Below, piece after piece: positions 41,979-50,929 of a stretch of DNA of 64,000 nt. Origin of the DNA: DALYJJ01 sp033763935 (lineage in GTDB: Bacteria > Acidobacteriota > Terriglobia > Bryobacterales > Bryobacteraceae); NCBI GenBank assembly GCA_033763935.1, contig JANRJO010000098.1, positions 1-64,000 on the forward strand, in the 5' to 3' direction. A model generated the notes under the pieces. The model had not been told where the DNA came from, searched no databases, and saw only the letters and a list, made by a program, of their open reading frames with translations. Both the position numbers and the translations under genes were made by a program. Each line of letters starts with the position of its first letter. Positions within the stretch are counted from its first letter, which is position 1.

Positions 41979-44900
41979 ATGTCTACTTACAAGTTAGCCG
42001 TACTCATTCTCTTCTGCGTTCCGGTTTGGGCGCAGTACACCACCGGGCGTGTTGACGGCACGGTGTTCGACTCGAGCGGCGCGCCGACTCCGGGCGCGGC
42101 TTTGACGCTCAAGAGTCTGCAGACCAATGCGGAACGTAGTTACCTGACCGGGGAGGGCGGCGCGTACACCTTCGCGGCGGTGGCGCCGGGCGCCTACGAA
42201 GTGAGCGTATCGAAGGCGGGCTTCGCAGCGGCGACGGCAATGGTGCAGGTGTACTCCAGCCAGACGACGACCCAGAACTTCACGCTTGCGTTGGCGGGAC
42301 AGGCGCAAACGATCAGTGTGGTGGGAGAGGCGACGCCGGAACTCCGCGTCTCCGAGGCCCTCCGAAGCACCACGCGCAACACGTTAGAGGTGCAGACGCT
42401 GCCGACGCAGGGGCGCAACATCAGCGGCTTTATCACGCTGGCGCCGGGGGTGACGCCGACGTTCAGTCCGAGGGGCGGGAACCTCACCACCATTTCCATC
42501 GCCCAGGCGGGGCAGTTGAACGCCAACGGCGGGCGGAGCAAGGCGACGGCTCATCAATTGGATTTCACGGACGCGAACGATTGGGAGTTCGGCGGGATTG
42601 CGCTGGCGACGCAGCCGAACCCGGAGATGCTACAGGAGGTCCGGGTGCTGGCGAATAACTGGGCGGCCGAGTATGGGGTGAAATCGAATGCTCAGGTGGT
42701 GATGATCACGCGGTCGGGCAGTAACTCGCTGCACGGGTCGGCTTATAACTTCCTGCAGAACGGATCGTTGAACGCGCGGGATTACTTTGACCGGACCGGG
42801 AAGCAGACTCCGCTGCGGCAGAACTTCTTCGGCTTCACGGCGGGCGGGCCGGTGGTGAAGGACAAGACGTTCGTGTTCGGGGGATACGAGGGGCGGCGGA
42901 CGCGGGGGGCGGGAACGACGCAGGTGTTCGCACTGCCATCGGAGGCGGCGCGGGCGAGCGTGACGAACGCCTCTGTGCGGCAGATTCTCGGGCTGCTGCC
43001 GGTTCCGAACACACCGACGGCGAATCCGCTGATTGGGACGCTGTCGCTGCAGACGACGACGCCGTCGGACAGCAATCAATTTGTTGCGCGGGGGGACCAC
43101 TACTTCACAGATACGCACTCGCTGACGGTCCGCTACTTCCAGAACCTGGGCACGTCGGTGAACCGGACAGCAGGGTCGCTGCCGGGCTTCGATGCAACGT
43201 TCGATCCCCGGGGGCGGAACGCGATGATCGCGGACACCTGGGTGCTGAGCCCGCGGGCGACGAATGAGCTGCGGCTGGCGTACGGGCGGTCGAGCGCGCT
43301 GTTCAGCCCGGAGACGGAGCCGGCGACGCCGCGGTTCTCGGTGCCCGGGCTGGCGGGATTCGGGACGGTGCAGTCGTGGCCGCAGGGAAGGATCTTCAAC
43401 GTCTACCAGATCAACGACGCATTCAGTTATAACCGCGGGCAGCATTTACTGCGAGCGGGGTTCGACTTACGACATATTCAGGATAACAGCGTGAACGATT
43501 CGAACCGGCGGGGTATTTACTCGTTCGGGGATATCAATACGTTCCTGGCCGGGACGCCGAGCTCTTACACACAGATGTTCGGGAACACATACCGCGGGTT
43601 CCGCACGAACTATCACGCGGCGTTTGTGCAGGACGACTGGAAAGTGATGCCGACGCTCACGTTGAATCTCGGGTTCCGGTGGGAGTTCCAGGGCGGATTG
43701 CGGGAGGTGAACCGGTTGCAGTCGGTGTTGGATCCGCGATTGAATACGGCGATCGGTGCGGCGGGGACCGGAGCTTTGGGCGGGTTCCGGAACGAGAGCC
43801 CGGTGGTGGAGGGAACGTCGTTCCTGCCGGGGCCGCGGTTCGGGTTTGCATGGAATCCGGGGGCGGGCCGGTGGGTGGTGCGCGGCGGGTATGGGATCTA
43901 CTTCGACTCCCTGATCTTCAACGGGCTGCAGGCCGGACGGACCACGCCGCCGACAAATTACACGGGAACGTTGACGGGTGCGGCGAATTTCACGGGGGCG
44001 AACAGCCTGGAGAACCTGTTGGCGGGGACGTCGGAGTTTCAGAGGACGTTCAACGCCCTAGTGGGAGGGTTCGGGACGGCGGCCAACCTGGGGTCGATCA
44101 CCTCGACCGAGCCGGACCTGCGAAACCCGTATGCGCAGCATTTCAGCCTGGGCGTGCAGCGGCGGTTCACGTCGTCGCTCGTTGCCGACGCGAGTTATGT
44201 AGGGACGCGAGGGACGGCGCTGACCACGTTCGGGCCGGCGAACTCGGTGATCCGGCGGCCGGCGCCGGCCGTGAGCCTGGAAGACGAGCGGGCGCGGGCG
44301 GCGGAGTTCCAGCAGTCGTTTGCGCGGCAGAACGGAGCGGGCAACTCGCGAATCGACCCGCGGTTCAACGATGTGAACTTACTCCGGGACAACGGGAGTT
44401 CCACTTACCATTCGCTGCAGATGGAACTGCGCAAGAGCATATCGTGGGGACTTCAGTTCCAGGCGATGTACACGTGGTCGAAGTCCATTGACAATTCGTC
44501 CGACTACAGCCCGGGGCAGGCGATCACGGACCGAAGCTACGCCCAGGACCAGTTCAACTTCAGGGCGGAGCGGGCATTGTCGCAGTTCGACATACCGCAC
44601 CGGTTCATACTGAGCCACGTGTGGCAGCTCCCGTTCTTCCGTGGGCAGCAGGGCGTAGCGGGGAAAGTGCTGGGCGGATGGACCTGGGCGTCGATTAACC
44701 AGTGGCAAAGGGGAGTGCCTTATACGATTGTGAGCGGGCCGCGGACGATTACCTCCGCAACGGGGACCGCGGTGCCGATTACGGACGTAAATCTGGACGG
44801 GCAGGGATCGGGTGTGGAAGCCGGGGCGCGGGCCAGTTGCGCGGCGGGCGGCGCGTCATTCGAGTTCGGTGGGGCAATTCCCGCGCCGAACCAAAGGGGT

Positions 44901-45230
44901 GTGAACGGAGCCGCAAACGCGTCTAACTTCCGGTATGTGCAGCCGTTGTTCGGCAACAACGGGACGTGCGGAAGAAACACCGAGCGGCTGAACAACTTAC
45001 TCAATTTCGACTGGACGCTGAGTAAGAACATCCGGCTGTTCGAGTCCGGTCCGATGCAATCGGGCCCGTGGAACCTGGAGTTCCGAACGGACTTCTTTAA
45101 CATCTTCAACGTGCCGTATCTGACCGCGGCGGGGGATGACTTCCGTAGCCTGGCGAGTTCGAACTTCGGGGTGGCGAACGCGGCGGGGGCGACACGGCGG
45201 TTGCAGATGGCGCTGCGGCTGACGTTTTGA
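41979..45230 (+). CDS. TonB-dependent Oar-like outer-membrane receptor
   Basis: 1083 aa, complete. Signal peptide MSTYKLAVLILFCVPVWA; carboxypeptidase-regulatory-like repeat (about 18-105: GRVDGTVFDSSGAPTPGAALTL); plug (about 125-230, TQGRNISGFITLAPG; EMLQEVRVLANNWAAEYG); then a long beta barrel ending TRRLQMALRLTF with a terminal aromatic. In Acidobacteria such receptors probably take up polymeric or complexed carbon substrates. No TonB or partner lipoprotein gene adjacent; only the VOC gene follows. Confidence 0.9.
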   Translation: MSTYKLAVLILFCVPVWAQYTTGRVDGTVFDSSGAPTPGAALTLKSLQTNAERSYLTGEGGAYTFAAVAPGAYEVSVSKAGFAAATAMVQVYSSQTTTQNFTLALAGQAQTISVVGEATPELRVSEALRSTTRNTLEVQTLPTQGRNISGFITLAPGVTPTFSPRGGNLTTISIAQAGQLNANGGRSKATAHQLDFTDANDWEFGGIALATQPNPEMLQEVRVLANNWAAEYGVKSNAQVVMITRSGSNSLHGSAYNFLQNGSLNARDYFDRTGKQTPLRQNFFGFTAGGPVVKDKTFVFGGYEGRRTRGAGTTQVFALPSEAARASVTNASVRQILGLLPVPNTPTANPLIGTLSLQTTTPSDSNQFVARGDHYFTDTHSLTVRYFQNLGTSVNRTAGSLPGFDATFDPRGRNAMIADTWVLSPRATNELRLAYGRSSALFSPETEPATPRFSVPGLAGFGTVQSWPQGRIFNVYQINDAFSYNRGQHLLRAGFDLRHIQDNSVNDSNRRGIYSFGDINTFLAGTPSSYTQMFGNTYRGFRTNYHAAFVQDDWKVMPTLTLNLGFRWEFQGGLREVNRLQSVLDPRLNTAIGAAGTGALGGFRNESPVVEGTSFLPGPRFGFAWNPGAGRWVVRGGYGIYFDSLIFNGLQAGRTTPPTNYTGTLTGAANFTGANSLENLLAGTSEFQRTFNALVGGFGTAANLGSITSTEPDLRNPYAQHFSLGVQRRFTSSLVADASYVGTRGTALTTFGPANSVIRRPAPAVSLEDERARAAEFQQSFARQNGAGNSRIDPRFNDVNLLRDNGSSTYHSLQMELRKSISWGLQFQAMYTWSKSIDNSSDYSPGQAITDRSYAQDQFNFRAERALSQFDIPHRFILSHVWQLPFFRGQQGVAGKVLGGWTWASINQWQRGVPYTIVSGPRTITSATGTAVPITDVNLDGQGSGVEAGARASCAAGGASFEFGGAIPAPNQRGVNGAANASNFRYVQPLFGNNGTCGRNTERLNNLLNFDWTLSKNIRLFESGPMQSGPWNLEFRTDFFNIFNVPYLTAAGDDFRSLASSNFGVANAAGATRRLQMALRLTF

Positions 45231-45248
45231 GTCAATTGCGGCATCCCA

Positions 45249-45260
45249 CATAATGGCGGA
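45249..45260 (+). promoter_or_regulatory. -10 box of the VOC gene
   Basis: CATAAT (45249-45254) with TTGAGT (45227-45232) 16 nt upstream, overlapping the receptor's stop region. The predicted transcription start falls on the ATG at 45261; another probable leaderless message. Confidence 0.55.
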
Positions 45261-45755
45261 ATGCCTTTGTTCGGCGGCGCTCTCGGCGGACGTGTGGATC
45301 ACATTGGTTTGGTGGTGGGGGATCTCGAGCCCGCCATGGATGGGTACCACGCGGCTTACAGAGCGAAGTTCGGAGTGTTCGAAGTCGACGAGAGAACCAG
45401 CGTGTTCAGCGGCAGCAGCGCGGCGTACCGGATTCGGATCGCGGTGGCTCAGGTTGGCGGTGTCTCTATCGAGTTGATCCAGCCAATGGAGGGGGAGACG
45501 CTGTATTCGCGGTTCCTGGCGAGCCGGGGGCCGGGATTGCACCACCTCGGCACCTATGTCACTAGCCTGGCGCGGAGCGACAAAGAGTTGCAGCGGCGGG
45601 GGTATGTACGTTTGCTGGAGGGGCGCATTCGCGGTCTCGGGAAGTTCGGATACTTTGAGGCTCCGGAGTTGGCTTGCATCGTCGAGCCTCTGGAACTGTC
45701 GCTCGCGTTCCCGCTGTTCCTGGCGAAGCGGGCGAAGTGGTATCCGCAGGCGTAG
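45261..45755 (+). CDS. VOC-superfamily (glyoxalase/epimerase-like) protein
   Basis: 164 aa: GRVDHIGLVVGDLEPAMDGYHAAY opens the beta-alpha-beta-beta-beta module with its metal-ligand histidine; SIELIQPMEGETLYSRFL and HHLGTYVTSL give the second half with the second ligands, close to methylmalonyl-CoA epimerase in layout. Reaction uncertain. Ends in a basic tail. Convergent with the ADOP gene at 45770. Confidence 0.8.
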   Translation: MPLFGGALGGRVDHIGLVVGDLEPAMDGYHAAYRAKFGVFEVDERTSVFSGSSAAYRIRIAVAQVGGVSIELIQPMEGETLYSRFLASRGPGLHHLGTYVTSLARSDKELQRRGYVRLLEGRIRGLGKFGYFEAPELACIVEPLELSLAFPLFLAKRAKWYPQA

Positions 45756-45769
45756 AGGGCGCGCCGCGC

Positions 45770-48184
45770 TTACTCCTGGCGGAGCGCCGTGGCGGGGTCG
45801 ACGCCGGTCGCCCGGCGCCCGGGTAGGTATCCGGCGAGTGTGGCGGCGAGGAGCAGCAGGATGGCCGTGCCGGCGTACGTCGCAGGGTCAGTGGCCGTGA
45901 CGCCAAAGAGAAACGCGGAGATCATGCGGGAGAGGGCGAGTGCGCCGGCGGCGCCGATGGCGAGGCCGAGCAGGGTCAGGGTGAGGCCCCGGGCAATGAT
46001 GGCGCGGAGGAGCGCGGCGGGCGAAGCGCCGAGGGCGATGCGGACACCGAACTCAGGAAGGCGCTGGGCGACCGAGTAGGCAAGGACCCCGTAGAGGCCA
46101 ATGGCGGCGAGGCCAAGCGCGAGGGCGGCGAAGCCCGAGAGCAGGCTGGCTTGCAGGCGGCGCTGCGACACTTCGCGGTCGAGGATTTCGTCCATGGTAC
46201 GGACGTCGATGATCGGCTGCTGCGGATCGAGGTTCCAGATGACACGCCGCACGGCCTCCACGATGCTCTCGGCCTTCACGCTGGTGCGAATCGCCAGCGA
46301 GCCGGAGTGGAACGGCGCCTGGAGTGAGGAGATGTAGAACTCGGGCTTGGGTGAGGCGTCAAGGGCGTCCTGGCGAATATCACGAACGACGCCGGCGACA
46401 GGGACGGCCACCTTCGAACCGAAGACGAGTTTGCGGCCGATGGGGTCCTGACCGGGCCAGAGTTCACGAGCGAGCGACTGGTTGACGAGGGCGACGAGTG
46501 GTGCGCCGTCGCGGTCGGACTCCATAAAATCCCTGCCGCGAATGATGGGCATGCCCATCGTTTCAAAGTATCCGGGCCCGGCAGCGCGGCTACGGCATTG
46601 GACGGCGTCCTGCTCGCCGCGGCCCTCGGCGGTGACACTCGAGATGTCGCCTTTGAAGGCGATGGGGATGTGGTTGGTGAAGCCGGCGGAGACGACGCCG
46701 GGGATGGCGGTGACTCGAGCGAGGACTTCGCTCTGCCAGGAAGCGATCTGCGACGGCGTGGGCCGGGGCCCGCCAAACTTCGGCAGGCCGACGGTGAGGA
46801 GGTTCGTGGTGCGGAAGCCCGGATCGACCCCTCGTAGGCGGGCGAAGGTCTGCAGGAGGAGCAGGGCGCCTATGGCGAGGACAAAGGCAAGCGCGACTTC
46901 TGAGACGATGAGCGCGGCGCGCGTCCGGTTGGACTGCGACGCGGCGATGGTGCGGGAGTTCTGCTTGAGGGCCTCGACGAGATCGACGCGGCGCAGTTGC
47001 AGCAGGGGGATGAGGCTGAAGGCGAGGGCGACGGCGATAGCGAGCGCCGCAGTGAAGGCGAGGACGCGGAGGTCGATGGAAAGCGAGTCGAGGCCGGCGA
47101 GGCGGCCGGGCGCGAGTTGTTTCAGCAGGCCGAAGGTTGCCGCGGCGAAGAGGACGCCGAGGGCGGCGCCGGCGGCGGACAGCAGGAGGCTTTCGCAGAA
47201 GAACTGGCGCGCCATTTGCCAGACGCCGGCTCCGAGGGCTGCGCGCACGCCGATTTCCTTGCGGCGCGTGGCGGCGCGGGAGAGCAGGAGGTTGGCAAGG
47301 TTGGCGCAGGCGATGAGGAGCACGCAGGCGACGGCGCCGAGGAGGAGGGTGAGGAGAGGGCGGCGGTCGCGAACGAAGTGGTCGCGCATGGGGGCGACGA
47401 AGGCGCCGACCTTCTCGTTCGTCTTCGGATACTCTCGCGCAAGGGCGGCCCCGATGGCGCGCATTTCCGCATCGGCCTGAGCGAGGGTGATGCCGGGCTT
47501 CAGGCGGGCGACCACCATCCAGTTGTGCCGGCCGCGCTCGGCCCAGCGGGCGGGCGTGTAAGCGGCGCCGAGTGGGGTCCAGATTTCATCGAGTGCGCCA
47601 TGATACTGCGAGGGCGGCTCGTTGCCGGAGGAGAGAACGCCCACGACGGTATGCTGCTCGTCGTTCAGGCGGATGGTCTTGCCGACGATGGCGGGGTCGG
47701 CCGCGAAGCGCCGGCGCCAGAGGGTTTCGCCGATGATGGCCACTTTGGGGGCGTCGATGCGATCTTCGTCGTTCCGAAAGACGCGGCCGAGCAAGGGTCG
47801 TGTGCCGAGGGTGCGAAAGAGGCCAGCGGTAACCACTGCGGCGTGGACGAGTTCAGCGGGGCCGTCGCCGGCGAGGCGATAGCCGGTGACCTCGAGAGCG
47901 CCCATCTCTTCGAAGGAGCGTGCGCGTACTTTCCAGTCGGCGTAGTTGGCCGGCGAGACGGGGCTGTCGTGCAGGCCGAAGAACGGAGCGCTCTCCCAGA
48001 CGAGGACGAGGCGGGCGGGGTCGTGGTAGGGCAGTGGCCGCAGGAGGACAGCGTTGAGGAGGGAGAAGACCGCCGTGTTGGCGCCGATGCCGAGTGCGAG
48101 GGTGAGGACAGCGACGGCGGTGAAGCCGCGGGATTGGGCGAGGGAGCGGGTGGCATAGCGGAGGTCCTGCAGGAGAGCGGGCAT
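45770..48184 (-). CDS. ADOP-type ABC permease, short form without N-terminal helix domain
   Basis: 804 aa, starting directly at MPALLQDLRYATRSLAQSRGFTAV: the RELDxExxxHL cytoplasmic domain of the two other paralogues is missing. Both MacB/FtsX units are intact (GIGANTAVFSLLNAVLL; ARLRGVDPGFRTTNLLT; LPEFGVRIALGASPAALL; PGRRATGVDPATALRQE). No PadR gene adjacent, so its control differs from its paralogues. Monocistronic. Confidence 0.88.
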   Translation of the reverse strand: MPALLQDLRYATRSLAQSRGFTAVAVLTLALGIGANTAVFSLLNAVLLRPLPYHDPARLVLVWESAPFFGLHDSPVSPANYADWKVRARSFEEMGALEVTGYRLAGDGPAELVHAAVVTAGLFRTLGTRPLLGRVFRNDEDRIDAPKVAIIGETLWRRRFAADPAIVGKTIRLNDEQHTVVGVLSSGNEPPSQYHGALDEIWTPLGAAYTPARWAERGRHNWMVVARLKPGITLAQADAEMRAIGAALAREYPKTNEKVGAFVAPMRDHFVRDRRPLLTLLLGAVACVLLIACANLANLLLSRAATRRKEIGVRAALGAGVWQMARQFFCESLLLSAAGAALGVLFAAATFGLLKQLAPGRLAGLDSLSIDLRVLAFTAALAIAVALAFSLIPLLQLRRVDLVEALKQNSRTIAASQSNRTRAALIVSEVALAFVLAIGALLLLQTFARLRGVDPGFRTTNLLTVGLPKFGGPRPTPSQIASWQSEVLARVTAIPGVVSAGFTNHIPIAFKGDISSVTAEGRGEQDAVQCRSRAAGPGYFETMGMPIIRGRDFMESDRDGAPLVALVNQSLARELWPGQDPIGRKLVFGSKVAVPVAGVVRDIRQDALDASPKPEFYISSLQAPFHSGSLAIRTSVKAESIVEAVRRVIWNLDPQQPIIDVRTMDEILDREVSQRRLQASLLSGFAALALGLAAIGLYGVLAYSVAQRLPEFGVRIALGASPAALLRAIIARGLTLTLLGLAIGAAGALALSRMISAFLFGVTATDPATYAGTAILLLLAATLAGYLPGRRATGVDPATALRQE

Positions 48185-48228
48185 GTAATGTAAGACGTCG
48201 AACTCCGGTAAAAGTTCGGCTGCGATCG

Positions 48229-49164
48229 CTATCGAATAGCGACGGGGGCGACAGTGGAGCCGGTGGCGCCCTGCAGTTTGAGGGGCTGGACGATGAAGGC
48301 GAACTCGTAGGCTTTTTGCGCGGCGAGGTCTTCGAGCTTGAGGTTTTCGAGCAGGTGGATGCCGTGGACGACGAGCATGATCTGGTGCACGGGCAGGCTG
48401 ATATTCGGATCGGGGTTAGGGGAGACCTCGACGGAGGCGTTGTCGGCGCCGACGAGCATCGGGTTCTGCTTGGCGAGCCACTCGGCGGCGGCGGCGGAGA
48501 TGCCCGGAGAGCGGCCGGTGTAGCGTGCATTGTCCTTGCCCCAGAGCGTGCTCCAGCCTGTACGGATGAGAACGGCGTCGCCGGGCTCAAGAGTGAGTTG
48601 CTGGCGCTTGAGCGCGGCTTCGAGGTCGCCGGGCGTGATTTCGTAGCCGGGCTCGAGCATGGCCGTCTGTTTGGCGGCGGCGATATCGATGAGGACGCCG
48701 CGGGTGATTAGGGCGCCCACGTTTTCAACGCCGAGCTTCGTGAAGCCGGTGCGCGTGGAGATCTGATCGAGCTGGAAGCAGTTGTATTGGCTGTTGCCGA
48801 TGGTCTGGTGGCTGAAGGCGTCGAACTGCGTGCCGACCTGGCCGATTTCCGAGTAGACGATCTCTTCGTTGCTGCCGCGGCGGTTGGCGCCGGGGTTCAT
48901 GAACGTGCGCTTGGTGTTGAGTTCGAAGCGGCGCGTGCCAAAGAACGGCATGGAGGAGGAGAGGACGTGGCCGAGTTCGAAGACGGCGCCGGTGCGGATG
49001 AGGCGGGCAGCGCGGAGGACGGACTGCGGGGACATATGGTTGGCGGAGCCGCGCTGATCGTTCGGGCCCCATCGCGAAGGGCAGCGGTCCTGCTCGGCGG
49101 GGGGCTGCCAGGATTGAGCGGAGGCGAACGCGGCGAGGGCGAGGACGGCAAAGACGGGCTTCAT
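48229..49164 (-). CDS. cyclase-family (kynurenine-formamidase-like) hydrolase, secreted
   Basis: 311 aa with signal peptide MKPVFAVLALAAFASAQ. The cyclase motif (HxGTHxDxxxH) appears as VGTQFDAFSHQT in this member, with the first metal residues in TQFDAFSH. Also GDAVLIRTGWS and ISLPVHQIMLVVHGIHLLEN. Cleaves an amide or lactone; the specificity is not readable. Start at 49164 fixed by the signal peptide. It follows nagB on the same strand by 11 nt. Confidence 0.8.
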   Translation of the reverse strand: MKPVFAVLALAAFASAQSWQPPAEQDRCPSRWGPNDQRGSANHMSPQSVLRAARLIRTGAVFELGHVLSSSMPFFGTRRFELNTKRTFMNPGANRRGSNEEIVYSEIGQVGTQFDAFSHQTIGNSQYNCFQLDQISTRTGFTKLGVENVGALITRGVLIDIAAAKQTAMLEPGYEITPGDLEAALKRQQLTLEPGDAVLIRTGWSTLWGKDNARYTGRSPGISAAAAEWLAKQNPMLVGADNASVEVSPNPDPNISLPVHQIMLVVHGIHLLENLKLEDLAAQKAYEFAFIVQPLKLQGATGSTVAPVAIR

Positions 49165-49175
49165 GGGGATAGAGC

Positions 49176-49934
49176 TTACCGGAGATCGGGGTCGGACAGA
49201 AGCGCCGCGGAATCGCGATCGAGATACAAGCGGGCGGAGCGATGGGTGCGAAGGAGGGAGGCGGGGCAGGCTTCCGTGACAGGGCCTTCGAGGGCGGCTT
49301 TGACGGCGGCGGCCTTGCGGGACTCTGGGACGCAGCAGACGAGGTGGCGGGCGCGCATGAGGGCAGGGCACGTCATGGTGAGGGCCTGGCGGGGAACGTC
49401 TTCGAGAGTGGGGAAGTGGCCTTCGCCGGTCTGCTGCCGGCGGCAGGCTTCGTCGAGGTTGACGAGTTTCACCGTGGCGGGGTCGTTGAAGTCGGCTTCG
49501 TGGGGGTCGTTGAAAGCTATGTGGCCGTTTTCGCCGATGCCGGCGAAAGTCAGGTCGAGGGGGGCTTCGTTCAGAAGAGCGGCGTAGCGGGCGCATTCGG
49601 TGGCGAGGTCGGGGGATTCGCCGTCGAGGTAGTGGACGATCTTCGGGTCGACGCGGTCGCCGACACGCTCGCGAATCCAGCGGCGGAAGCTGGCGGGGTG
49701 GGTGGCAGGGAGGGCGGAGTATTCGTCCATGTGGAAGACGGTGACGGTGTGCCAGGGGAGATCCGGCACGGATGTGAGCGCGTCGATGAAGGCGAGTTGC
49801 GAGTTGCCGGTGGCGACGACGATGCGGGCTTCGCCGTGGTGTGCGACGGCCTCGCGAATGAGGGAGGAGGCATCGTGAGCGGCGGCGAGGGCCATCTGTT
49901 CGGTGGTTTCGAAGACGCGGACGTCGAGCGGCAT
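49176..49934 (-). CDS. nagB: glucosamine-6-phosphate deaminase
   Basis: 252 aa. Converts glucosamine 6-phosphate to fructose 6-phosphate + NH3. Diagnostic segments: VATGNSQLAFIDAL (phosphate loop), VTVFHMDEYSALP with Asp70 (the catalytic Asp72 of E. coli), and GIGENGHIAFNDP with His138 (His143 equivalent). In that loop the E. coli Asp141 position is Asn136, as in several relatives, and Glu148 is Asp143, so the acid-base triad is altered. The ATG at 49934 begins MPLDVRVFETTEQMA. Divergent from the acetyltransferase gene, a plausible amino-sugar pair. Confidence 0.85.
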   Translation of the reverse strand: MPLDVRVFETTEQMALAAAHDASSLIREAVAHHGEARIVVATGNSQLAFIDALTSVPDLPWHTVTVFHMDEYSALPATHPASFRRWIRERVGDRVDPKIVHYLDGESPDLATECARYAALLNEAPLDLTFAGIGENGHIAFNDPHEADFNDPATVKLVNLDEACRRQQTGEGHFPTLEDVPRQALTMTCPALMRARHLVCCVPESRKAAAVKAALEGPVTEACPASLLRTHRSARLYLDRDSAALLSDPDLR

Positions 49935-49952
49935 GGTGGTATGGTACTCGGG

Positions 49953-50510
49953 ATGACAACCGAGCGCGAGAAGATGCTGGCGGGCGAGTTGTATGACGCG
50001 CTGGATGCGGAACTGGTGGCGGGGCGCGAGCGGGCACGGGATCTGTGTCAGGCGCTGAATGCCACGCGCGAAGGGCAACAGGAGGAGCGCCGGCGGATTC
50101 TGCGAGAGCTGTTTGGGCAAGGTGGTGACTCGGTGTGGATGCAACCGCCGTTCTACTGCGATTACGGCGCCAACATCGAGTTAGGCGAGCGGGTCTTCTT
50201 CAACTTCAACTGCGTGGTGTTGGATGTGTGCCGCGTACGAATCGGCAGTTATTCGTTGTTCGGGCCCGCCGTGCAGATCTACACGCCGATGCATCCGATG
50301 AACGCGGAGCAGCGACGCGTGAAGGAGTATGGGAAGCCGGTGGAGATCGGCTCCGACGTGTGGGTGGGGGGCGGGGCAATCATTTTGCCAGGGGTGACGA
50401 TCGGCTCGCGGACGGTGATCGGCGCGGGCAGCGTGGTGACGCGCAGCATTCCGGAAGGTGTGTTCGCGGCGGGGAATCCCTGCCGCGTGATTCGGGAGAT
50501 CGGGGAGTAA
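49953..50510 (+). CDS. maltose O-acetyltransferase/NodL-like hexapeptide acyltransferase
   Basis: 185 aa: N-terminal MAT cap (KMLAGELYDALDAELVAGRERA) and left-handed beta-helix repeats from about 75 on (CDYGANIELGERVFFNFN; IGSYSLFGPAVQIYTPMHPM, with the catalytic His; IGSDVWVGGGAIILPGVTIG; IGAGSVVTRSIPEGVFAAGNP). Transfers acetyl from acetyl-CoA to a sugar hydroxyl. Only 18 nt separate its start from nagB's. Cytosolic trimer typical. Confidence 0.88.
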   Translation: MTTEREKMLAGELYDALDAELVAGRERARDLCQALNATREGQQEERRRILRELFGQGGDSVWMQPPFYCDYGANIELGERVFFNFNCVVLDVCRVRIGSYSLFGPAVQIYTPMHPMNAEQRRVKEYGKPVEIGSDVWVGGGAIILPGVTIGSRTVIGAGSVVTRSIPEGVFAAGNPCRVIREIGE

Positions 50511-50511
50511 C

Positions 50512-50913
50512 TTGCCGCGGTTCCTGCATGTCTTGACCGGTGTTCATGCCATTGGCGCGGTCGTGTGTCTGGTGATGGCGGTGGGGAGCCTGGTTTCAGC
50601 CGACTTTCGCGAGGGGTTAGGCGTGTCGGGCGGCAGCCGGATCATGCTGCGATGGTTCGGGGAGTGGACGTGGGCGTTTCTGGCGGGGATCGGCGTGGTG
50701 CTGGGGGTGCTCGCGTACGGCTCGTGGCGCGTGCGCTGGTGGGCGTGGCCGCTGACACTCGTCGTGTATGGGATCGGCGTCTCCGGCAGCTTGTGGCAGG
50801 TGAGCGTGGGGATCCGGCAAGGTTGGGCGGCGGCCGTGGTGAACGGTGCTGTGTTCGTGTATGCGAGCACGCCGGCCGTGCGCCGGGCTTACTTGGGGAA
50901 GCGAACACGTTGA
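50512..50913 (+). CDS. small membrane protein whose 3' end was remade by an insertion
   Basis: 133 aa, four transmembrane segments (LTGVHAIGAVVCLVMAVGSL; WTWAFLAGIGVVLGVLAYG; AWPLTLVVYGIGVSGSL; AAVVNGAVFVYAS). TTG start with GGGGAG upstream, immediately after the acetyltransferase stop. The last codons RRAYLGKRTR arise because the left 22-bp repeat (50881-50902) runs into the inserted DNA; joining to the sequence after the right repeat would instead give RRAYLGKPMV and a stop. Function unknown. Confidence 0.68.
   Translation: MPRFLHVLTGVHAIGAVVCLVMAVGSLVSADFREGLGVSGGSRIMLRWFGEWTWAFLAGIGVVLGVLAYGSWRVRWWAWPLTLVVYGIGVSGSLWQVSVGIRQGWAAAVVNGAVFVYASTPAVRRAYLGKRTR
50881..50902 (+). repeat. left 22-bp perfect direct repeat of the ATPase insertion
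   Basis: Begins CGCCGGGCTTACTTGG; identical to 52655-52676. Lies in the 3' end of the membrane-protein gene. Spacing between copies is 1774 bp. Confidence 0.93.
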
Positions 50914-50929
50914 GATACGCTTCTTGAAG

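Noticed and set aside
48227..48241. Inverted repeat CGCTAT-CGA-ATAGCG at the end of the cyclase gene as terminator
   Set aside because: Only 6-bp arms, no T-run on either side; probably chance.
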